From the NCBI GenBank assembly GCA_037176705.1, contig CM073889.1, positions 103,743,890 to 103,807,889 on the forward strand: a stretch of 64,000 bases of DNA, given 5' to 3'. This document shows, one piece after another, positions 54,910 to 64,000 of this stretch (position 1 is the stretch's first letter; every line of letters starts with the position of its first letter). The translations under genes and the position numbers were made by a program. The notes below the pieces were generated by a model, which was given only the letters and a program-made list of their open reading frames with translations, had not been told where the DNA came from and did no database searches. This DNA is from Molossus alvarezi. Taxonomy: Eukaryota; Chordata; Mammalia; Chiroptera; Molossidae.

Positions 54910-55140
54910 TTTTTTATCCTCACCCGAGGACATTTTTGCATTTATCTTCAGGTACAGCGGAAGGGAGAGAGAGAGAAAAACATTGACATGAGAGAGACAC
55001 ATCTACTGGTTTCCACCCACAGGACCCCAACCGGGGACGGGGACAAACTGCAACCGAGGTATGTGCCCTTAGCAGGAACCGAACCCGGGTCTCTCTGGTC
55101 TGCGGTCTGACACTCTAACTGCTGAGCCAACCAGCCAGGG
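54910..55140 (-). mobile_element. Ves SINE, older GAAGATA tail type
   Basis: A minus-strand Ves with TTTATCTTCAGGTACAGCGG, the complement of the CTGAAGATAAATG tail variant, and the stem-loop TCCTCACCCGAGGA at the left. The TSD CTAAATTTTTT is a perfect 11 bp at 54899-54909 and 55141-55151. Confidence 0.93.
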
Positions 55141-55331
55141 CTAAATTTTTTCCTTAAAGTTTTGGTATCTGTGACTTCCTGCCTGAATTAGAATCAAATG
55201 TAAGGTAACACATGAGTGAGTCTAAAATTGTCTATGAGATTATTTTAAGTTTATTGTATTTCATGATATCTGCAAAGAATGTAATGACTCATGAGGTCAT
55301 ACATCTAAACAAGCTTATAAGTGACTACATG

Positions 55332-55605
55332 GACCCTGGCCAGTTTGTCTCAGTAGTTAGAGTGTCGTCCCGAGGACCAAGGAGTCTCGGGTTCAATTCT
55401 GGTCAAGGGCACGTACCTCAGTTTTGTGATGAGGACCAGGGTTGTGCGGGAGGCAACCAGTTGATGTGTCCCTATCACATCGATGTTTCTCTCTCTCTCT
55501 TTCTCCCCCCTCCTCTCTCACACCCTTTCTTTCTCCCTCTCTCTCCCTACCACTCCATCTGAAGACATATAAAAATATATCCTTGGGTGGAGATTAAAAA
55601 GACAA
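55332..55605 (+). mobile_element. Ves SINE, older type with expanded CT tract
   Basis: ACCCTGGCCAGTTTGTCTCA head, B box GGGTTCAATTCTG, a long CT tract with C interruptions, CCATCTGAAGACATATAAAA and the stem-loop TCCTTGGGTGGAGA. The TSD is AAGTGACTACAT (55319-55330) and AAGTGACTGCAT (55606-55617), with one mismatch. Confidence 0.92.
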
Positions 55606-55617
55606 AAGTGACTGCAT

Positions 55618-56919
55618 TGATGGTGCAGTTGACTAAGGTGACCATAGATCTTTTTATCTTGAAACAGGACAAAAGGCCTGTTTCTTGCTCTCTCACAATC
55701 CAGCTGCCAGTTATTAATGAGGTGCACTGTCTCACCTGCTATTTTTCAGACTAAGCCTGATTTTCCCTTTTTAGAAGAAGGTGAACTTGTGAACTTCCAT
55801 ACCATGTGGCCACCCTGGGAGTGACCGTGATTACTGGACAAAGCATTTCTTGCTGTGTATAAAGACATTTGGTTCCACCACCCCACTTGACCTTCCGTTG
55901 CGAAAGAAGACTAAGATACAGCAGTTTCTCCATGCATTTGATAACCGGGGAGTAGACCGAAAGATTGAATACATATGACTAGTTCCCAAGTTCCAAGGAA
56001 GTGCCATCATGAGTGACAGTGATGATGAGACTCTCCCACAGAAATGAACACAGGATTCAAACGTCTGCCTACTGTGCATGTGTGTGCAGCATAAATGCAA
56101 ACACCCCCACACTCTCTCCTGACATTGCGTTTTGGGGAAATTTAACCATAGCTATTTGTATCTTTAAGTAGAAAGACTCTACTATAAAATTTTATATATA
56201 ATCTAAAATATTTTCAATATTTTTTAAATGAGCCACACAATCATATATATTTTTTTCCCACAAAAATTCGAAATCCCTTGAGATATTCCAAAGTTATACT
56301 GATTTTACAGATAACGTAGCCCGTTCAGACAGGCTGCAAAATCTAGTGGGAGAAATGAGTCACCAACGCGACGTACTCAACCTGGGGCTGGCCAGCAGTT
56401 CTGATCCAAAGCGCGTTAAGTTCTCTCGGGATCAGTAACCACATCAGGAGAGTCAGCAGATGAAGAAAGGCCACAGTGAGCCCCTAGGCTCGGCACAGCG
56501 CAGTCAACAGCCGCCTTGGTACAGGTATAGAGACAGGGCTGCTAGCCGTTGGCAGTCAGGAATTTGAGCTAGAAAACCGGAGAACTTAAAGGCCTGGAAC
56601 CTCCGAGACAAAACCCCTTTGTTAATGAGAAGCCCTGTTCTCGGTGTTGGCCTCTGAACAGCTGAACTTACCTGTAGGAAAACCACCCAATCCAGGGCCT
56701 GTTTCTCGTGGCCACTCCAAGAGAAGCAACCGTTCTCTGTTTCCTAGGTGAACGTGCTCTCATTCTGTGAGACTATTTCCTAGTTCCTTCTCCCTTCTCC
56801 AAACGATAGTGCTCTTTCTTCCTTCCTCATTCCTCCTGCTGTAGTCATTTCTTATTTGTCAAGAAAAGGGAAGCAGGCAGGAAAGAATGCTCTCATTCTT
56901 TTAACCTCAACCCTACTAA
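55618..56919. other. No gene; one unexplained frame cluster
   Basis: The segment 55760-56110 has several short frames on both strands, and a pyrimidine tract ending TTAG at about 55773 resembles a splice acceptor. The frames carry stops and I recognise no protein. The rest is unassigned. Confidence 0.35.
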
Positions 56920-57640
56920 CTTAATCTGTGTCCATGCCTACAAACTCAACTTCTCGTGTCACCTGGGTGGCCCTTCCTCGCGTCTATCTAATCAACCCCT
57001 CTGTATATGCTCCACTTCCCCCCCTTCTCACCAACCAAGTGCATCCCCTTCTTCTATCATTCATTCTCCACACAGGGGATCACTCTCATCAGCTTAAAAA
57101 TATGTAATAGCTTCCAATTTAAAAAAAAGTCTCTTGACAACATATTTCCCTCTAAGTTTACCCCATATCTATGCTTCTCTTTCTAGAAAACTTTTTTGAA
57201 AGGATTTTCTATAGTATCGTTTTCATTCCCTCATTGTCTCTCTTCTTAACCACCTATTCCGGTGCCCTTCAGTAAGACTCTTCTCCCATCCCTCCACTGA
57301 GACCAGCCTCTTGAAAGGTATCAGGGATCTTTATCTTCATAAACCCAAAGGTCAATCTCTGTCTTTTTTTTTTTTAGCTTCTCAGAAATCTTTGACCCTC
57401 TTGATGACTCCTTCTCTATCGGAATCCTCTAAATGTATATTTTCTTATGAACCTCTTTGCTTGTCTATTGCCTTTCCTTATCACTTTAATATTAGCAGAG
57501 CTCTGTATTGTATAATCTTCTCGTTGTATCCCTGGTGTTGGGGACTGTGGTATCCCCAGTGTCCAGAATAGTACCTGGCACAAGCTAGATGCCCAAATAC
57601 TAGGTCATTTAATTAATTGTTTAAGCAGTCACAGATTTGA
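56920..57640 (+). mobile_element. Ancient CR1-clade LINE (L2-type), decayed RT and 3' end
   Basis: Near 57290-57400 a plus-strand frame reads HPSTETSLLKG, which resembles the conserved HxSTETAL reverse-transcriptase block of CR1/L2 LINEs, followed by a degraded FDPLDD where these elements have AFDTVDH. At 57540-57600 CCCAGTGTCCAGAATAGTAC and CTGGCACAAGCTAGATGCCC match the L2 3' end. It is very old and non-functional. Confidence 0.55.
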
Positions 57641-60344
57641 GTAATAGGTACACGAAGTCATAAATACGGAGTTTATAAATAATACCAAGATTCGGGGAGT
57701 CAGAGACTTCCTACTGCAGCTCTTTCCAGCATCAGAACACTCTATTAGTCTAAGTTGAAAACTGAGCTTTGGAATCTCTTTGTTTCCATAGATTCCAAAT
57801 GAATTCATCCAATATGCCCACTGCACTCACTACACAGCTTAGCTCAAACTCTCCAGTCAATTCAGGATAAACAAACATTTTTATAGAAGCCATTAATCTG
57901 GGTTAGGAGCTTATGAAACACAAGGCTAAGTCTCAGCTGCTCTTGTAAAACTACGGCCAAAAGAGGGTCAGTCCTGTATTTTCAGGCTCATCCAAAAGAC
58001 TGCACCTCTGAGAGGCTGGTCCTTCTCCACGCTGAGAAAGTGCGAACCAAATATAGAACGTGCAAACTATCCAATTATCATCCAGTGCCCTGCCACCCCC
58101 AGCTCATCCCAAAGATCTCCATTCTAGCTATTGACCTAAATAATCCACTTAGGTCCAGGCAGCAGGCAAAGAAGTCTATTTATAGCTCAGAGTAAACTGA
58201 TAGCTGAGCTGGGAGGCTCCTTTCTTCTTTTTAATTCTTTCCCTCTCTAGAACAAAGCAAGCTAGCACACAGAAATACATCAAAATAACAGGTCCTCCCA
58301 AATTCCATCCCTGCTTTGTTCTCCTGCACAGACAGGAAGCAAAGCATTGGGAGACACCATTCAAAGGAAATGCTTCGCTCAGTACATCAGACATAACCTT
58401 GGGTGGAGAAGAGACTTGTTTTGAATCCCCAAATTTTGGTGAAATCACTTGGCATTTCAACCACGTGGTACTTCTTTTTCTCTAGATAAATATTCCGGCC
58501 TCTAGTGTTAAGGCTGTGAACGGAGTGATGTTTATCTGGGGAAGTTCTTGAGTTGTTTTGTTTAAAGAATTCATCCACAAGGAGTTGGTCTAAAATACAT
58601 GTTTATAGATGTTTGACTAAGTATAGGATTTGTTCTAGCATTAATGAACCATCTAAGCCATTATTGAAGACTGTTGGGATGTTAAAAAGGTGGTATTTTT
58701 CCTAAGAATATAATCAAAAACAGGGAAAATTAAGCTCAAATAACTAGAACCTATAATTCTTTTGCTTTTAATTACATTGAATCAATGTTTATTGAAAACC
58801 TACGGACTCTTCTAAATTCTGGGTGAATTTATATGTAAATACAGTAGTCTTCCTTCTTAGGGTGTTTTGCTTCATGCACTGAAAAGATATATTGTATTAA
58901 AAATAAATATAAATTTTAAGCAATGTATTAATAGGGTGGCCTATTCCATTTTCTGTCTTGAGGCTACATTTTATTTTACTTACTAAGGTGTGATATGCTG
59001 TAGACTCAGACATTTCACAAGAGATGTTTTAAACAAGAGTAAAATAAAAAGAAGTTTTTAACTGTGTTAACCAGAACACTCAAGGATCAGAATCATGGTT
59101 TTAATTTTACTGTACAACTGCGAGATTTTTATACACGGTGTCTGTGTTTACTGAGAATGGGCCCATCAACAAGGAGAACACTCCCTCAGTGCTTTTAGGG
59201 GGTATCCTGCAGAGGAACGAACAAAGAGACTCCTGAGTGAGAAGGATAAAACACAGGGAGTGACATTTATGACGAAACAATGAGAATCTGGTGCTATTAA
59301 AAGTGTCATGTCTGCAGGTTATTTGTGCAACCTGTATTACCTGGGAAATGAGTGAGCAATTTGGAACAGATGGAATAAGGAGCCATTCTTGCTAAAACTG
59401 AGAGTGGAGGTGAGAAAAAGTAGTGATAGTGTTCTCGCAAGAACTATACATTGCAACTCCATAGCTGGATGGTAGCTTGCCACCTAAAGGAATCTCTCTG
59501 GCTGACTTGGTTTATTTCCAAGATTTTGACACTCTGAAAAGTGGGCCACTTCCTCCTCTAGATGACAAATACACCAGTTTTCAATAAAAAGGAAAATGAC
59601 AAAGCATCTTCTCAACTTTAGTTCCAACAGACTCTAAAAGAACTAGAAACTTTTGTGTTTTTTCATTCTTCTCGTGTCTTGTAGTGATGACAGATTCATT
59701 TCAAAATGGTGACAGAAGATAAACAGAGCTTAAGAAACATGAACTGTTCTATTTATTCTGCCCATTCATGAGAAATGCCTAGGAAGGGCTGTCTAAACTG
59801 TGGACTCCAGCTGTATATCATGGGATGCTGGTTGGATCCATTGGTAGGAAGTTGTGGGAAAGGTTCTTTTGATTGATTTAAATCTGTATTCATAGCTCAT
59901 CTCTTGTGTCTGGTTGTACTTCATTAGTCTTGAAAAAAATAAATTTTTTTCTAATGCTTGAGACTTAAAGGTGAAAGACAAACTCAAAGCCTGTTCTTTT
60001 ATAGCTGCTTCAGTTTTAGAGATGATAACCCCCCATCTCTGCCGGGAGCAATGGAAGAAGAGAAATGTTGCAGGACTTGTTAATGGTGCCCAGCTATTTC
60101 GTTACTAAGTCATTGCTCAGTCTCTTGTCTTTGAGCCCAGTAACATCTCCCCTCTGTTATACTGAGGTCTATTAAAAACTGAGGACAGGCAAGAGGGAGA
60201 ATTAGAAACAAGAATCCAAATGGAAGCCCTGTTTCAACATTTACCACGTAGATCGATGTTTATTTCGAGTTAAGATATTTGAATAAGCAATTTATTATGG
60301 TAAATTTTTATTAGAAGATTCTAATGATTACTCTTTTTGGAAGA
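57641..60344. other. No gene or recognisable repeat
   Basis: The longest stretch without a named repeat (2.7 kb). No splice-bounded open frame, CpG island or young repeat is visible. Function, if any, would be non-coding. Confidence 0.45.
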
Positions 60345-60500
60345 GGTCTATGGTGTAGTAATGAGAATGGATTCAGGCTGTCCTGGGATCACACCAACTT
60401 AACCTTCCTGTTGGGAGATGTTGGTCAACTTGCACTCTGTCTTTTGGCTTCGTCCTTTTAAGAATGGACAGGACTCTTCCTAACTAGTAAGGTTCTTATA
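60345..60500 (+). mobile_element. MIR SINE fragment
   Basis: ATGGTGTAGTAATGAGAATG, GATTCAGGCTGTCCTGGGAT, TTGGTCAACTTGCACTCTGT and TTTTAAGAATGGAC fit MIR order on the plus strand, diverged. Confidence 0.5.
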
Positions 60501-61211
60501 AAGATAAAATTGTAATATGCATGTGATAGCTCAGTATCTATTGAAGGAAAAGTACTACATTATTTTTCTCATTAGTAGCAAAATTAAACAATCCATATTC
60601 CTCCCAAATTTTATATTTTACGTGAACCTGCACCTGCCATGCAGAAACCGAGAGGGACAGCTTCACCTTGTTTACCTTTTTTGTTATCCTATTGATTTTA
60701 TAAAGTTTTCATGCGTAACTTATACAATATAATGCATCATTAATAATTTACAATGTACTATGTATAATGGAAATTACTTATGCTTTTATTTTACAATTTA
60801 GTGGCAGTATAGGTGCAAACAGTATAACTCTCCAAAGAAGTGTCTCTACTCTTAAAATTTCGGGGTTCCAACAACTAAATTCTAGACCATGACAATATGA
60901 TCATAATCATTGTGGTTTGTTTTTAGTCAACTATATTTAATGAGCCTTGTGAGCAGGCCCCACACTGTTCTGTTGCCCCACGCTACCATGGGGGAAAGTC
61001 AGTGTGACCTTTAGAATGTCCGTACCTGACTGGGACAGAAGTTGCACGGTGTTCACCTGTTTCTAATCTGTCATATGTGTGGTTGAAAATGCAAGCCCAG
61101 AAGCCAGAACATTGAGGAAGTTGTGATGAGTTACAGTTTGAAAGGTCTCCTCTACCACAAATAAAAAAAAGGTGGCCTAAATTAGGTTTACATTTGTAAG
61201 CGAAACACAAA
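60501..61211. other. No gene or recognisable repeat
   Basis: AT-rich unassigned DNA. Confidence 0.5.
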
Positions 61212-61225
61212 CACAGTTTATTCTT

Positions 61226-61478
61226 TTTTTTTTTTTTTTATCCTCACCTGAGGACTTTTTTCCATTTTTTGTTCAGATAGAGTGGGAGGGAGAGAGAGGA
61301 AGAGAGAGAGAGAGAAACATTGATGTGAAAGGGACACATCGAGTGGCTGCCACCAGCACGACCAACCAGGGCCGGGGACAAACTGCAACCGAGGTACGTG
61401 CCCTTAGCGGGAACCGAACCCGGGTCTCTCTGGAACTGCAGGCCGACGCTCTAACCGCTGAGCCAAACCGGCCAGGGC
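61226..61478 (-). mobile_element. Ves SINE, full length, young type
   Basis: A near-consensus minus-strand Ves with a GAGCCAAACCGGCCAGGGC head end and stem-loop TCCTCACCTGAGGA. The TSD CACAGTTTATTCTT is a perfect 14 bp at 61212-61225 and 61479-61492. Low divergence suggests a young insertion. Confidence 0.96.
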
Positions 61479-61492
61479 CACAGTTTATTCTT

Positions 61493-62420
61493 GTATTTAT
61501 TTTTCCATACAAACAGCTGTAAGCCTACATGTGCTCACCCCTGTATTGTTACAGAAAGCCCACAAGCTATACAAGTTTCAAATAGCTCTTCCTCCCAACT
61601 CTTCTACAAACTGTCCTTGAATTTTACTGTTTGATTTTAAAAAGCACTTGGATAATAAAGTGTGTTGGTATAGCCCTGTTTCTGTCTGATGATTATACTC
61701 AACACATGTTACTGAAGGTCCTATTTTAAGCTACCATTTCACAAATGTTACCACATGCTTGTAGATTATTTGTATTCAGTTGTACAACACAATAGCAAAC
61801 ACTATTTTCCCCATTCACTTTGGCACGGATCATCTGTTTTTCAGCCAAAGGGACTCAGATGCCATTTATCATGGGAAAGTGGTGTCGGGAAGTTGTTCTA
61901 AGAGCAGCGAGGGCAAAGGGAGGGGCCTAGGTGTCCACATGCTTACCCTGGGGAAAATGCAGCCCACTCTTTTCCACGCAGAAATTTTAGCTGTTCCTTG
62001 CTGCTAGGCGACTCTTATACTTACTACTACGATTTCAGTTGTAAGATTGGTCTTTCCTGGCGTAAATATCAGTGTTTTGCCTGTGTCCTTCTCCATATTG
62101 CCAATATACAAAGAAAAGTCAGACAAGGAGAAAACCAAGATATAAGAAATCAGCATGTTAGCTGTAGAAAATACTTGACCTTGCATCTCTAAGAAATGTG
62201 AAAAAGAATCCTGGGAATTTCCTGTGTACAAGCCAACGATAACGTCACAAAATATACCCAAATTCTAAGTCGGGAAGGGCCAGCTTCACAAAGTGCCATT
62301 CACTGTGGAAAGGCATGCAGTTTTATTGGAGAGACTAGCCATAGCTTGAAACAGTTTGGGATCTTCTCTTTGATAAGTGGAAAGTAAACATTCAGACTTT
62401 GTGATATATTGATTTATATC
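61493..62420. other. No gene or recognisable repeat
   Basis: Unassigned DNA. Confidence 0.5.

Positions 62421-62465
<45 letters not shown>
62421..62465. repeat. (TCTA)11 microsatellite
   Basis: A perfect TCTA tetranucleotide array of 45 bp. Confidence 0.95.
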
Positions 62466-62773
62466 ATTTATCATCTACCTATACATATAGTTTTTGATGG
62501 AGTTAAGTTTTCTCCCTCTGAAGGAATTTCTTCAAAAGTGGTTTATTGCATCTATCTATTTATCTATAATGATTATGTTGGGCAATGTGTTTTCACTTTT
62601 AAAAAATGAGGCAATTCTATAATATAATGAATTTAACCTTCTTTTGTGGTTAGTCATTTATTTAAATGGTAACATACCTGAGCTAATCTTTCCAAAATAA
62701 TGGTTTTTAAAAACACCAGAAGGAGTTTGGATGTGTGATATGCATCATGGATTTTAAAAAAGATATCTCTATG

Positions 62774-62820
<47 letters not shown>

Positions 62821-62821
62821 G
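62774..62821. repeat. (CTAT)~12 microsatellite
   Basis: A second perfect array of the same motif and orientation, about 310 bp downstream of the first. Confidence 0.95.
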
Positions 62822-64000
62822 ATAAGGTATAGATATCAGTGGTCAACCAGGGATTAAAGGGAGGAGCTACTCAAACTCAGGCTGAGAAGACCTATTGAGT
62901 TTGTGTAGGTCCTTTAAGTTCATCTGTCTCAAATAGCCTTTTGCTATTTAAATTCCTGCTAAATCAGAGGTTCCTAGCCCATATTTGTGACCAGAGTTCT
63001 CTACTGAGTACTTTGATAATTATACATTCCTGAGCCTCATCTTTGGATAGAGGGGCAGGAAACAGCATTTCCAGATGGTTCAGGTGATTTTGAAATACCA
63101 TGCTTAGCATTGATCAATGAATTTGCATCCCTGTGCAGCTTCCCTAGAGCCTTGCCTAATGAGTGACCCAAAGTATGTTTGAATACCTCTAATGACTGCA
63201 AAATCATTACTTGCCTAGGTTGCCATACTTTTTTTAATAGGCTCATTTACAACGATACCCATATTAAATGAAAATATGTTTCTCTACTCATGGCGTTAAT
63301 TTTATTACTTGGGGTCATGGAGAATAAATCCAATTCCTAATCCATGTATTAGCTCTTCAGCTATTGGCAATGGCAGGCACTCCCATTTTAGTCATTTTTA
63401 TCTAGAAAATATCCCTGGTTCCTTCCGTCTTGCTTTATGTGACTTGATTTAAAATCTGCACGTTTTTTTTTTTTGCTCTTCTCTGAATTTCCAGGGAATG
63501 TAGTGAGTACTTAGACTTCACATAAGTCACAGTAGGTCTGCCTTCATGGCCATGTGACCTATGGAATCTTGCGAGACGCTCATGTTCTTTAAAAAGGCCC
63601 TATGCGTAGTTTAATGCTCTTCTGTCCCTGACTTGAAATTTGTAATCGGTTTTGAACAAGGTCCCCCACATTTCCATTTGCACCAGGTCACAAAATTGTA
63701 TAGTCGATCCTGTGCCCCAGCCCTGTATGATAACAGTGTATAAGTAATTCGTTCGTTCTGCTCTCTGAAACTAATGTAGCCTGAACTGACACCATCTATG
63801 TTTAGCAGCCACATCACTCTCCAGTTATATTCCATTTACAAGCAAATGCAACTCTGAGATCTTTTGTCTACTACAGATGCATGTCTCTTTCATGCTGGAA
63901 TTTTAAAATTGTTGTCGGAAATAAATATGTTATATTGACTCCAGTTAAGCATATTCTTTACATATTTGGTCCGTGTTTCCAGACTACTGACATCTTTTTA
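62822..64000. other. No gene or recognisable repeat
   Basis: Unassigned DNA to the window edge. Confidence 0.5.

Noticed and set aside
55751..56112. Possible exon or processed pseudogene with a splice-acceptor-like tract
   Set aside because: All sense frames contain stops, no protein family is recognised, and there is no poly(A) or TSD.

Overview
This window reads as bat (Chiroptera) nuclear DNA with no protein-coding gene that I can support. The main evidence is a dense set of tRNA-derived SINEs of the Ves type: a head beginning GCCCTGGCCGGTTTGGCTCA with pol III A and B boxes, a CT-rich middle, and a short stem-loop before an A-rich tail. I count 23 loci, most with target-site duplications (TSDs) readable at base resolution. 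Around them lie mammalian L1 and HAL1 LINEs, ancient L2 and MIR pieces, MLT1- and MLT2-like LTRs, a solo LTR, a Tigger-like MITE and many simple repeats. I see no obviously young hAT, piggyBac or Helitron copies of the kind abundant in vespertilionid bats such as Myotis. A related yangochiropteran family is therefore possible, but I cannot fix the species.

Layout. 0-10 kb: a young Ves, a 5'-truncated L1 carrying the C-terminal half of ORF2 (minus strand), two more Ves, an LTR-like block, an old L1 3' end and a long AT repeat. 10-20 kb: Ves copies, a three-level nest (old L1, then a younger L1, then an 85-nt head-only Ves), an L2, a MER5-like fragment and an MLT1 LTR split by a SINE. 20-30 kb: a dimeric Ves inside one TSD, an old L1, an old Ves split by a complete solo LTR, a second 85-nt head-only Ves, and a roughly 300-bp CCAC/CATC array. 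30-36 kb: mostly old MIR pieces and unassigned DNA. 36-43 kb: two minus-strand L1-type units. One holds a 5'UTR and part of ORF1. The other is a full-length half-L1 (HAL1) of about 3.3 kb with a TSD and nine perfect 15-bp CpG-rich repeats in its 5'UTR. 43-52 kb: an LTR-like block holding an 18-bp minisatellite and an intact 154-bp MITE, an L1 3' end split by a Ves, several Ves, MLT2-like and MLT1-like LTRs, and two short L1 3' ends. 52-64 kb: three more young Ves, an old Ves, L2 fragments including a decayed reverse-transcriptase segment, two TCTA arrays and much unassigned DNA.

No genes act together here. What can be read is a transposition history. Intact L1-type ORFs are absent (each copy has stops, shifts or truncation), so the SINEs must have been copied by L1 proteins from elsewhere. 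Several TSDs start with AAAA, as expected for L1 endonuclease. The most unusual signals are two Ves copies cut at exactly the same base (85-nt heads), a dimeric Ves mobilised inside one TSD, and the NRF1-like GCGCCTGCGC array in the HAL1 promoter region.
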